From RUG12461 sp045657665 (GTDB lineage: Bacteria > Bacillota > Clostridia > Lachnospirales > Lachnospiraceae), in NCBI GenBank assembly GCA_045657665.1, contig JAZOTN010000021.1:16215-80214 (forward strand): 64,000 bases of DNA. Direction: 5' to 3'. Shown piece after piece: positions 1-8,253 of this stretch (position 1 is the stretch's first letter; each line of letters starts with the position of its first letter). Made by a program: the position numbers and the translations under genes. The notes beneath the pieces are model-generated. The model did no database searches. It worked only from the letters and a program-made list of their open reading frames with translations, and had not been told where the DNA came from.

Positions 1-35
1 TTTTTGGGGCATTTCTCTCTTATCTGAAACCCGTC

Positions 36-803
36 TCATCTGTTCTCCGTCTTTTCTTCCGTCACCATTATCTTTCCGAGAGTCCGCTGCATCTCAAAAG
101 TAAACCCTTCTTCGTTCATCACCTTTGAAAAACCGAACTCCTTTGACCATGCAAGGTATTCCCGCATAGTCTCCGCCTTGGAATTTGCTGCCATCGCCAT
201 CGTTTCCGGCGATACCTGATCCATGATCTCCTTTGGGATAGCTGCAAGACGTGCACGGATCACTTCTTCATTATAGATCTCCGTGATCGAATAATCCGCA
301 ATGATATCTTCGTCACAAACACCGCAAAGTCTCAATATCTCCGCTGCGATGATCCCGGTACGGTCCTTTCCTGCCGTACAGAAAAAAGCGGTATTTCCTT
401 CGGAAAGGCTTGAGAGAATTGTCCGAAGGATCAGCGCAATTCTGTCGGTCGCATTCTCCGTCATAACGCGGTAATCAAGGCTCAGGCTCTCCAAGAATTT
501 TTTCCCGGCCTCTGCGGTCAGCTCCGCCCCCTCCTCCTCACGGAAAAACTGGCAGGGAATATAACGGAAACTGGGCGGAGCCTTCACCGGAGTCTCCATC
601 GCTTCGTATGTACTCCGAAGATCGATCAGGGTTTTGATGCCAAGCTCCGAAAACTGCTGCCACTCATTTTCCGTAAGATCCGCGGGACAATCGCATCTGT
701 ACAGCCGGTTCCACTTTGTCAGACCTCCGTCTTCGGCCTGATAACCGCCAAGATCCCGGAAATTATACAGATTCGGCAGTTTGATCCTTCTGATTTCACT
801 CAT
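36..803 (-). CDS. Tyrosine-protein phosphatase family protein (Tyr_phosphatase_3-like)
   Basis: The 255-residue product has the layout of bacterial tyrosine/serine phosphatases of the PtpB-like group: an N-terminal NFRDLGG motif (residues 14-20) and the P-loop CTAGKDRTG at residues 142-150, with Cys142 as predicted nucleophile and Arg148 as phosphate-binding residue. The residue before the Cys is Phe, where most family members have His, so the Cys pKa or substrate may differ. It is cytosolic, with no signal peptide or membrane segment. A ribosome binding site (AGGAAAGGG) precedes the ATG. It is the last visible gene of the nine-gene operon, 17 bp after the preceding gene. Members act on phosphotyrosine, phosphoinositides or small phosphorylated metabolites. 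In this operon a role removing a phosphate from a pathway intermediate, perhaps one placed by the STAS-kinase, is inference only. Confidence 0.85.
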   Translation of the reverse strand: MSEIRRIKLPNLYNFRDLGGYQAEDGGLTKWNRLYRCDCPADLTENEWQQFSELGIKTLIDLRSTYEAMETPVKAPPSFRYIPCQFFREEEGAELTAEAGKKFLESLSLDYRVMTENATDRIALILRTILSSLSEGNTAFFCTAGKDRTGIIAAEILRLCGVCDEDIIADYSITEIYNEEVIRARLAAIPKEIMDQVSPETMAMAANSKAETMREYLAWSKEFGFSKVMNEEGFTFEMQRTLGKIMVTEEKTENR

Positions 804-820
804 GCTTTATTCCCTTTCCT

Positions 821-2227
821 CTATACAATCTCTTTGTTCTCCGCAAAACACCACATCCGCTTAAAGCCCTTCTCACAGAGCGACTTTGTCATGACGATCC
901 CGCCGCACTGTCCGGAATACATGAAAGAGTCGCACCGGGAGAGAAGATACAGCGCGTAGAAATAATTCGCCGTGGAATCCTCAAGAAAGACATCGTAATC
1001 CTCCCCGGGATGGCGCTTCCGGTCGAGCTCGCTGATCGTGGTGACGCCCTCTTTGGTAAAGTCGGTGATACTGTAGCGTTCCTGCGAGACCACGCGGATC
1101 TTTCCCGGGAAAGCCGCCTCCATTTTCCTTAAGATATCCATATCCTCCGTAGCAAGGAAAATGCCATCATAGCCATCCTCCTCCATCCATTCCCGGATCT
1201 TCGGCAGTGCCGACTCCACAGTTACGGGAGCGCTTGCGCCGCTCATGCCGGAAGCAATGTAATCGGATCCCCGAAGAAGAATACCGAGCATCCGTTTGTC
1301 CCCGAGCACCGCTTCCCCGTACTCCTTCATCTCCGCCACAAAAGAAGGGCTCAAAGAATGGATGTCAAAATCATTCCCGTTTGAATAACGGAGCATCTTT
1401 GTAAAGAGAAGCCCGTAATAATTCGTGATATGGATCGTATTGCTTTCATTCGCATCCGCGGGTGTCATACGGATATTGAAATATTTCTCGATAATGTGAT
1501 CCGCATATCTCGAGCTTCCCGGCTGAAGCGTGATCTCAAAGCCGTAACGCTCAAAGAAATGACGTGCTCTGGCATAGACCGTGAGCACGCTTCCGATCCC
1601 CTCTGAACGTGCCACCACGATCTCCGCATATTTCACCTTATCAAAGGAAAGCTCTGTCAGCCACTGATAGACAAAGATATGATGAAAGAGCACCACCTGA
1701 TCCACGGTGAAAAAATCACAGATAAAGGCGGAAGGATGGAAGTCCCGGATGACGCGCAGCGTAGTCTTTTCCTCCGCCGGAGGAACTTCCTTCGAAATCT
1801 TAAGGCGCTGAGACTCTGGGTAAAACCAGAGGAGTCTTTCATCCCTGCAGACGACCGGCAGTTCCGTGAAAAAGAGCAGTATTCCTGCCAGAACCACCGT
1901 ATACTCATTTGCTTCCTCAAACCAGACCTTATCGAATCCTTCCAGAATGTCGAAGCACAGACGCGATTTATCCTTCTCATCATAAACAAGATATGGCGGA
2001 TACAAAGGATCCTCATGAAACAGCGGGGAATCCGGATACTTTTCGCTGGCCTCTGCCCATTTCTGATTCTCTACGTACTCCAGATTATAGTCGTCCCCTT
2101 CCGGATTCTTTACATGAAAAGCCGTCTCTCCTCTCAATACCCAGTAGAGTGCCTGATGGAATACCCCGGGGCCGTGGCTTAAGTATCTATGGTTCCGCTC
2201 CCTGTTATAATCTTTAATCAAAAGCAT
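821..2227 (-). CDS. Fucosyltransferase-like (GT23/GT65-like) protein of unknown function
   Basis: This is a 468-residue cytosolic protein. The C-terminal half (about residues 310-460) has the pattern of alpha-1,6-fucosyltransferase/NodZ-type enzymes: GILLRGSDY resembles the conserved HxRxTD-type donor-binding segment. It is followed by a segment with an IFLATEDMD strand, comparable to the FLATDD strand of that fold, and a late YSGQCGG segment. The N-terminal half opens with HGPGVFHQALYWVL, which matches the way many sugar and lipid tailoring enzymes of this class begin, but I cannot name its domain. There are no transmembrane segments. It lies 5 bp after the ATP-grasp gene and 17 bp before the phosphatase gene, so it is almost certainly co-transcribed. 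A glycosyl transfer step onto the operon's product is the simplest hypothesis. The family assignment is from remote motif similarity and needs a profile search. Confidence 0.5.
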   Translation of the reverse strand: MLLIKDYNRERNHRYLSHGPGVFHQALYWVLRGETAFHVKNPEGDDYNLEYVENQKWAEASEKYPDSPLFHEDPLYPPYLVYDEKDKSRLCFDILEGFDKVWFEEANEYTVVLAGILLFFTELPVVCRDERLLWFYPESQRLKISKEVPPAEEKTTLRVIRDFHPSAFICDFFTVDQVVLFHHIFVYQWLTELSFDKVKYAEIVVARSEGIGSVLTVYARARHFFERYGFEITLQPGSSRYADHIIEKYFNIRMTPADANESNTIHITNYYGLLFTKMLRYSNGNDFDIHSLSPSFVAEMKEYGEAVLGDKRMLGILLRGSDYIASGMSGASAPVTVESALPKIREWMEEDGYDGIFLATEDMDILRKMEAAFPGKIRVVSQERYSITDFTKEGVTTISELDRKRHPGEDYDVFLEDSTANYFYALYLLSRCDSFMYSGQCGGIVMTKSLCEKGFKRMWCFAENKEIV

Positions 2228-2232
2228 ACTTC

Positions 2233-3912
2233 TTACCTCTTATAAGCAATGATCACTTTTCCGGAATCCTGCGTCGGCGCTTCGATGAAAAGACCTGCCG
2301 CTTCGCAGAGGATCTCGATGGATTCCAGCCCGCAGGGGAAATGCCAGTAGGTCCGTTCCGGCACAATGATCTTCCCGCCTTTTCTGACCTTTTCCGCAAG
2401 TGTAAAGAAAGTCTCCGCCATTGTTTCCAGATCCTCATTTTCACGGAAGGCAAGATCCAAGATGCCGAACGCAAAGCCTTCCGCGGCCTCCGGAAGAGCG
2501 TCCTCATCCACCACCGTCACGCCGGAAAGCAGCTTTGTTTCGTTCGAACATAGAAGAACCGATCCAACCGGATGAAGCTCAAAATAAACTCTCTCGATGG
2601 AATCCGGGTTCTTAGGACAATCCGATGCCTTTTTCTTTTCTCCGGAAAATAGCATTTCAAAATACCGGGTCTCCGCACGTTCCAGAAAATCACGATCCTT
2701 ATAAAGTTGCCGTTCATCCTCGTTCGCGAGATACACCACGCCGGCGCTCGTATCGAGATCCACGGTGCGCGCCAGATGGTCGGAAACCGCTTTCCCGAGC
2801 CTTGCCCGGCAAAAGCTCTTCTGCCGTCTGATGATCGGCAGAACCGGAGCCGCCAGAATGTCTTTCTCCAGATCGGTGATCAGATGCTTTTTCAGTCCCT
2901 TTGCGAGCGGGCGGAACGGATCATTGACATGTGCAAGGAAAGCATCCGGATGAAGGTATGCATCCAGAGCCAGATCCGTTTCGTGATGCCCCCAGATCTT
3001 ATCCAGGAACGGAGCCGCCATATCGCTTCCCATCGGACGGCAGTTGACCTCGATCAAAACCGGTCCTTTCTCATCAATCATAAATTCACTGTGTACATTT
3101 CCGTATTCCACACCGAGCGCGTCCAGCACATCAAACGCATAGCGTATCAGGGAAGTGCATCCGGTCTCAAGTTCACTCAAGGTCTCGGTATAATTGTAGA
3201 CCATACCGCCTCCGGCAACCTTTTTCTTGGAATGCTTCCACACAGCGGAAAGCTTGTGATGTCCGTCATAGGAAACGGTGTTCACGATGTATTCCGTACC
3301 AACGATACGTTCCTGCAAAAGCATACCTTCCTCGGAGCCGCCCATATAGTTGCCCGTGGAGAACACCTCATCATAGGCTTCTTTCAGCTCTTCCTCGCTG
3401 TCACAGATACGAACGTCCACTGAGCTGGCTCCGCGGTACGGCTTTAAAACGCTTCCCGTAAACTGCTCCTGCCGGTAAAAATCCCTTGCCTCATCCCAGT
3501 TATGAACGATCTTCCCGCGGATCCCGCGAACACCTGAATCGACCAGCTTCTGGTGCATCAGGAATTTGTTGGTCAGGACCGGAATGCGCTCCGTTTTATT
3601 TCCGGGGAGTCCAAGCTTCTCTGCCAGCTGTGCCGCCAGCTCAACACCGAGATCCGCACCCGGAAGAATGAATTTCGGCTCCAGCTTTTTCACCATTTCA
3701 AAGGTTTCTTCGAACGTAGCGCATTCCACAATGAAATCAGCCACATCCTTATAATGATGCTCGATGGGATTCCGTACTTCCTCCATGACCTCAAAGATCG
3801 CATCGCTCCGCTTCGTCCAGAGCACCACCGGGTGAAACCCGCGTTTTCTGATATCTTCGATAAAATTGACGCCTGTTGAAAAAGCATCTACGATTACAAT
3901 ATTTTCCATCAT
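2233..3912 (-). CDS. ATP-grasp ligase with C-terminal extension (L-amino-acid-ligase-like)
   Basis: The 559-residue protein has an N-terminal Rossmann-like pre-ATP-grasp domain (residues 1-115), the ATP-grasp core (about 116-330) with SVLKPYRGASSVDV as nucleotide-binding lysine segment, and the metal-binding strand VLIEVNCRPMGSD near residue 285. A region resembling the C-terminal domain of BacD/L-amino-acid ligases follows. The last 120 residues (around ILDLAFRENEDLE and KGGKIIVPERTYW) look like the second half of a Rossmann methyltransferase fold, but I see no SAM-binding GxGxG, so activity there is doubtful. Family knowledge: these enzymes activate a carboxylate as acyl phosphate and couple it to an amine. 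The ATG overlaps the TGA of the next upstream ATP-grasp gene by 4 bp, implying translational coupling. A second in-frame ATG at 3909 has the better spacing to the GAGGGG site. Confidence 0.82.
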   Translation of the reverse strand: MMENIVIVDAFSTGVNFIEDIRKRGFHPVVLWTKRSDAIFEVMEEVRNPIEHHYKDVADFIVECATFEETFEMVKKLEPKFILPGADLGVELAAQLAEKLGLPGNKTERIPVLTNKFLMHQKLVDSGVRGIRGKIVHNWDEARDFYRQEQFTGSVLKPYRGASSVDVRICDSEEELKEAYDEVFSTGNYMGGSEEGMLLQERIVGTEYIVNTVSYDGHHKLSAVWKHSKKKVAGGGMVYNYTETLSELETGCTSLIRYAFDVLDALGVEYGNVHSEFMIDEKGPVLIEVNCRPMGSDMAAPFLDKIWGHHETDLALDAYLHPDAFLAHVNDPFRPLAKGLKKHLITDLEKDILAAPVLPIIRRQKSFCRARLGKAVSDHLARTVDLDTSAGVVYLANEDERQLYKDRDFLERAETRYFEMLFSGEKKKASDCPKNPDSIERVYFELHPVGSVLLCSNETKLLSGVTVVDEDALPEAAEGFAFGILDLAFRENEDLETMAETFFTLAEKVRKGGKIIVPERTYWHFPCGLESIEILCEAAGLFIEAPTQDSGKVIIAYKR

Positions 3913-5258
3913 GACCCCTCTTTCTCTCTCAGTGCTTTTACCAGATCCGCCGGAATCTGCTCCGGATATTTTTTCTGCAATGCTTCAAAGCCGTCCAGAA
4001 GCTCCTCCATGGTAGCATAGCCTCCGGTCACGGCATCGTTAAACCAGAAAACATCCTTCCCCGGCATACGAACCTCGTACTGGATAACGCTTTTCATACA
4101 AGGCTCTGCCGCGATCGCGGTAAGAACCTCCTCATCAACCTTCGGCATCTTGAACTGACAGGCATAAGTCAGATTTTTCACATCGTTATAGTCTTTTGAT
4201 GCGCCGACTGCCTCATCCATATAGACATCATAAGGAAGACGTCCCTGGGATCCTGTGATCAGCGTCGTAAGTCCGGACCAGCGGTTGTTGATCTCAAGGA
4301 TGTACCATTCGCCTTTCACAAGGACAAGATCCACTTCCATGATACCGGAGAACTGCATCAGCTCCGCCATACGCTTCAGCTCGCTTTTCACCTCATCCAC
4401 ATGAAGATCCGGATCCAGAATCGGACCGTATTTCAGCGTCGTTGCACCAAGCGGATCGTTGAGCTGCCCCGGCACGGTATTGAAGATCCGAAACGGCGGT
4501 GAAACGTAATAATTCCCGCGGTCTCCGTGAACCTCCGCGCCGTATTCCTCTCCCGCAAGGAACTGTTCGATAAGCACATCCTCTACAAGCTCATCGGAAA
4601 GAAGGTAATTCTTTGCGTCCTCAAAATCCTTTGCGACATGAATGCCCATGGATGAAGACCCCGTAGTGCTTTTGATGACCACGGGCATCTCCATGTTCTG
4701 GATCTCCCAGAGTACATATTCCTGATAAACGTTACCTGTACATGCTTCGCCGAGTTTCTCCGTTGTGAAGAGCTCATAATGGAGGTAGAGCGCATCCGGG
4801 ATTCTGAATCCGTTTGCCTTCAGCACCTGATGCGTACGCCATTTGTCAAAGCAGTCCAGCGCGGTATCCGTGGAATAGCAGATCGTATCGATCCCCTTTT
4901 TCCGGAGGCCTTCCGCAACCGCCGCGTCGCGAAGTCCGTTCCAGTCATAGCCGCTGACCGGTCCCGGCATTGCAACCGCGATGTCGGGATTTAATCCCGC
5001 CACGGTTTCCAGAAATTCGGGGAGCTTTGCTTCCATCGGAAGCGTGATCACCTTGATCTTTTCCGGAGAACGGACCAGTTCTCCTTCGGAAATGTCCAGA
5101 AAATACCTGCCGTTCAGCTGCACCACCAGTGTGATCTCGCAGTCCGGATGCCGCGTTGCCATCTCATCCCACTGCTCCGCCCATTTCGGGAATACCGTGC
5201 AGTTGCTGCTCTTATCTCTGTGCTTACTGTTTGTGGAATAAAAAACAATTCGTTTCAT
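3909..5258 (-). CDS. ATP-grasp domain ligase (D-Ala-D-Ala-ligase/biotin-carboxylase-like fold)
   Basis: This 449-residue cytosolic protein is a second ATP-grasp enzyme. It shows an N-terminal Rossmann segment (FYSTNSKHRD onward), the ATP-binding lysine loop VVIKSTTGSSSMGIHV, the adenine hinge VLIEQFLAGEEYGAEV, and the metal-binding strand EWYILEINNRWSGLTT. The GSSSMG loop and EINNRWSG strand are those of carboxylate-amine ligases of the D-Ala-D-Ala ligase type, but the sequence is not ddl. It is translated just before the first ATP-grasp ligase with a 4-bp ATGA overlap, suggesting equimolar production and either a two-step ligation or a heteromeric enzyme. A clear AGGAGAG site lies upstream of the ATG. 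The substrate is unknown. Confidence 0.82.
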   Translation of the reverse strand: MKRIVFYSTNSKHRDKSSNCTVFPKWAEQWDEMATRHPDCEITLVVQLNGRYFLDISEGELVRSPEKIKVITLPMEAKLPEFLETVAGLNPDIAVAMPGPVSGYDWNGLRDAAVAEGLRKKGIDTICYSTDTALDCFDKWRTHQVLKANGFRIPDALYLHYELFTTEKLGEACTGNVYQEYVLWEIQNMEMPVVIKSTTGSSSMGIHVAKDFEDAKNYLLSDELVEDVLIEQFLAGEEYGAEVHGDRGNYYVSPPFRIFNTVPGQLNDPLGATTLKYGPILDPDLHVDEVKSELKRMAELMQFSGIMEVDLVLVKGEWYILEINNRWSGLTTLITGSQGRLPYDVYMDEAVGASKDYNDVKNLTYACQFKMPKVDEEVLTAIAAEPCMKSVIQYEVRMPGKDVFWFNDAVTGGYATMEELLDGFEALQKKYPEQIPADLVKALREKEGS

Positions 5259-5284
5259 CGTAATCTCTCCTATATGCTATGTAT

Positions 5285-6475
5285 TTACCAGTCAATAGAT
5301 CCGATCAGTTCGGGGATCCTTGGCAGGAAATTCGCTTTTGCGTCCTCAATGCTGGCCTGAATGATCTCCGGTGCCGCCCCGCGACCGTAATACGGTGCAA
5401 GAGCCACCTTAAGCTTGGAAAACAGTGCGATCTGTTCCTCGATCTCCTTTCTCTTCTTCTCATCGTACTGGGTGAAATACCGTTCCATGAGTCTGTCCCA
5501 GGTTTTTGTGATCAGCTCTACCGGCATATTCGTGTGCATCGCCGCATACTCCGGAGAAAGCTTTACGAGATTCACCTGTGTTGCCGCCGTGGCAAGAAAG
5601 TCGAAGATCGGATGCCCGTAACTCACATCTCCCATATCGATCAGGATAAGGTCATCATCCTGGAACATCACGTTATTCGGATGATAATCCCCGTGAATCA
5701 TTGTGGAGCGATCCGGCACAGATTCCACCAGGGCACGGAGACTTGCCATCTCATCCGACGTATAATAGGATTCACACTCCTTCATCGCAGCATAATAGAT
5801 ATCCTTGATGGAAGGAAAGCATTCCTTGTCTACCTCTGTCTCATGAATTCTCTTATAAAGTGCGACATATTTTTCGGTCAGCTCATCGTAACGGTCCGGA
5901 TTCCCTTTCAACATATTGGAAAGGGTATCCGCGTTGATCATTTCAAACATGATCCCGTAACGGTCATCCGCCATCACCACTGAATAGGAAATTGCGGTGG
6001 GAATACCAGCCACCAACGCTTCCTGCGCAAGATTACGCTCCTGGTTGATCACCTCTAGCGGTGCGGTCTTCTGAAACACCTTGATGACGTTTTCGTTGTC
6101 CACGCGATAAACTTCACCGTTCGCACCACGTCCGATCAGTTCAAAATCGGCAACGCTGTATTTCTTCATTGCCTTATGCGCTTCAAACATCCGCACAAAT
6201 CCGGTATCCTCCAGGATGTCATAGATCTCCAACGGAATGTTAAAGATCTGAATCTGCTTCTCTTCGTTCTTTGCCATCTTGAGGATCACACGCAGCCCCG
6301 CACTGGAAATGTATTCCAGCTTCTCAAAGTCAAAGACCAATTGCTCCTCTGCGTTTTCACTGCGAAGCTTCATCAGCTCCTGTTCCACCGCTTCGGCGTT
6401 ATCCCTTGAAATACGTCCTTCAAAAGAAATCACCGCCGTGCTTTTTCCGGCTTCCTTCAATGTCACTCCATCCAT
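5285..6475 (-). CDS. STAS domain fused to aminoglycoside-phosphotransferase-like kinase (TIGR02172-like)
   Basis: This is a 396-residue fusion. Residues 1-105 form a STAS (anti-sigma factor antagonist) domain with the phosphoacceptor region YISSAGLRVIL (Ser57/Ser58). Residues 110-396 are a protein-kinase-fold phosphotransferase: glycine loop IGRGANGEVYRV (114-125), catalytic loop HGDYHPNN (261-268) and metal-binding Asp280 in LILIDMGD. This resembles the phosphotransferases first described as a Fibrobacter paralogous family (TIGR02172), related to aminoglycoside and choline kinases. In the operon it could phosphorylate a small molecule, as in a self-protecting or activating step, or act as a regulator through the STAS half. 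The sequence cannot separate these. A GGAGGG site precedes the ATG. All active-site residues are present, so activity is expected. Confidence 0.8.
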   Translation of the reverse strand: MDGVTLKEAGKSTAVISFEGRISRDNAEAVEQELMKLRSENAEEQLVFDFEKLEYISSAGLRVILKMAKNEEKQIQIFNIPLEIYDILEDTGFVRMFEAHKAMKKYSVADFELIGRGANGEVYRVDNENVIKVFQKTAPLEVINQERNLAQEALVAGIPTAISYSVVMADDRYGIMFEMINADTLSNMLKGNPDRYDELTEKYVALYKRIHETEVDKECFPSIKDIYYAAMKECESYYTSDEMASLRALVESVPDRSTMIHGDYHPNNVMFQDDDLILIDMGDVSYGHPIFDFLATAATQVNLVKLSPEYAAMHTNMPVELITKTWDRLMERYFTQYDEKKRKEIEEQIALFSKLKVALAPYYGRGAAPEIIQASIEDAKANFLPRIPELIGSIDW

Positions 6476-6501
6476 TTAATTTCCCTCCTTACCAAGAGCA
6501 A

Positions 6502-8253
6502 CTACGCTCCGTTATACAATTTGTAATAGGCACCCTTCTTCTGCATCAGCTCCTCATGATTCCCGCTCTCCAGAATCCTTCCGTGATCCAGTACAAGGAT
6601 GCAGTCACTATTTTTGATCGTAGAAAGACGGTGTGCGATCACAAAAGATGTCCTGCCTTTCATCAGGTTATCCATTCCTTCCTGGATCAGCCGTTCGGTT
6701 CTCGGATCCACGGAACTGGTGGCTTCGTCAAGGATCAGGATCGGTGCGTCCGCCGCTACCGCTCTTGCGATATTCAGGAGCTGTCTCTGTCCTTCCGCCA
6801 GGCTCTCCGCATCCCTTGTCAGAACCGTATGATATCCGTCCGGAAGTCTTGTGATGAAATCGTCCGCCCTTGCCTTTTCCGCAGCCTCGATACACTGCTC
6901 ATCGGTAAGATCCGGATTCCCGTAGCGGATATTGTCAAGAATCGTGCCCGTGAAAAGGTGCGTATCCTGCAGGACAATGCCGATCAGCCGCCGGAGATCT
7001 TCTTTGCGGAACTCCGTCACATTCTTTCCGTCCAAAAGGATCTCTCCGTTATCCAGATCATAGAAACGGTTGAGAAGGTTCGTGATTGTTGTCTTTCCTG
7101 AACCGGTGGTACCCACGATCGCGATCTTCTGGCCGCTCTCCGCTGTCAGGTTGACGTCATAAAGGATCTGGGTTCCCGGAACATAAGAGAAATCCACATG
7201 CCGAAGCTCAATCCTTCCCTTTGTCTCCTTTGCAGTGATCGCCGTTGTTCCCTTATCCTCCTCCGGCTCCTCATCGATCATCGAAAAGATCCTCTTCGCT
7301 CCCGCAAGAGCCGTAACACAGGAATAGATCTGTCCGGAAGCAAGCACTACCGGCACGTTCATCGTCTTGGAAAGAGACAGGAACGCGATGGTTTTTCCGA
7401 TCGTCATGCCGCCCCAGCCGTTAATGACAAAGATACTGCAGAGCACCGCGAACAGGAAGTAGAACACGATGTTTCCGGCTTCCATGTTTACGGCGCTGAC
7501 AATGCCCGTGTATTTCGAAGCCTTATAAGCACTCTGACGGAGCTTTTCATTCCGCTCACGGAACTCCGAAGTACAGGTTTCCTCACGGCGGAACACCTTG
7601 ACCACTTTCTGTCCGCTGAAGATCTCCTCCACATAGCCGCTCACATCCGCAAGGTTTTCCTGCTGGTCAGAATAAGCGCCCCGTGCAGACCCGATGATCT
7701 TCATGCTGACTCCCATCACGACTGCCACCATCAGCAGTGCCAGAAGAGACAGCGGAATATTGAGAATCAGAAGCGCAATGATGATCGCCACTGCCGTAAT
7801 CAGCGCGGAAACAATATTCGGAATACCCTGACTGATCATCATCCGGATCGCATCCGTATCATTGGAATACACGGACATGATCTCGCCGCGGGAATGTGTA
7901 TCAAAATACTTCGCAGGGAAACGCTCCATCTTATCGAACATCTCACGGCGCAGTGTGTACATCGTTCCATGCGTCATCTTTGCAACAGCACGCGCCTGGA
8001 TAAACTGCGCCAGAACGCCTGCGACAAAAATGCAGATCAAAAACACCAGTGCTTTGGCAAGAGCCGCAAAACCGGCCGTCTTATCATCCATCGTAATGAG
8101 AGGTGTGATGTACTTATCCACAAGCGCGGAAAGATAGGAATACGCCAGTGTGGAGGTCAGCGCGGATACCACAACGCAGATCATTGTAATCCAGAAATGG
8201 GAACGGTAATTTTTGGTGATGTATTTCATCAGCCGCATCAATGTGTCTTTCAT
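6502..8253 (-). CDS. ABC exporter half-transporter (catalytic-site partner, ATPase plus permease)
   Basis: The 583-residue protein has six predicted membrane helices in an N-terminal exporter domain (about 15-320) and a C-terminal nucleotide-binding domain. Walker A is GTTGSGKTTI and Walker B is LILDEATSSVD with the catalytic Glu intact, but the signature motif reads LAEGQ where LSGGQ is usual. The adjoining half-transporter has the complementary defects, so the two should make a heterodimer with one consensus and one degenerate ATP site, as in TM287/288 or BmrCD. It overlaps that gene by 4 bp. Position inside a biosynthetic-looking operon suggests export of its product or self-protection. 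Substrate is unknown. Confidence 0.93.
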   Translation of the reverse strand: MKDTLMRLMKYITKNYRSHFWITMICVVVSALTSTLAYSYLSALVDKYITPLITMDDKTAGFAALAKALVFLICIFVAGVLAQFIQARAVAKMTHGTMYTLRREMFDKMERFPAKYFDTHSRGEIMSVYSNDTDAIRMMISQGIPNIVSALITAVAIIIALLILNIPLSLLALLMVAVVMGVSMKIIGSARGAYSDQQENLADVSGYVEEIFSGQKVVKVFRREETCTSEFRERNEKLRQSAYKASKYTGIVSAVNMEAGNIVFYFLFAVLCSIFVINGWGGMTIGKTIAFLSLSKTMNVPVVLASGQIYSCVTALAGAKRIFSMIDEEPEEDKGTTAITAKETKGRIELRHVDFSYVPGTQILYDVNLTAESGQKIAIVGTTGSGKTTITNLLNRFYDLDNGEILLDGKNVTEFRKEDLRRLIGIVLQDTHLFTGTILDNIRYGNPDLTDEQCIEAAEKARADDFITRLPDGYHTVLTRDAESLAEGQRQLLNIARAVAADAPILILDEATSSVDPRTERLIQEGMDNLMKGRTSFVIAHRLSTIKNSDCILVLDHGRILESGNHEELMQKKGAYYKLYNGA

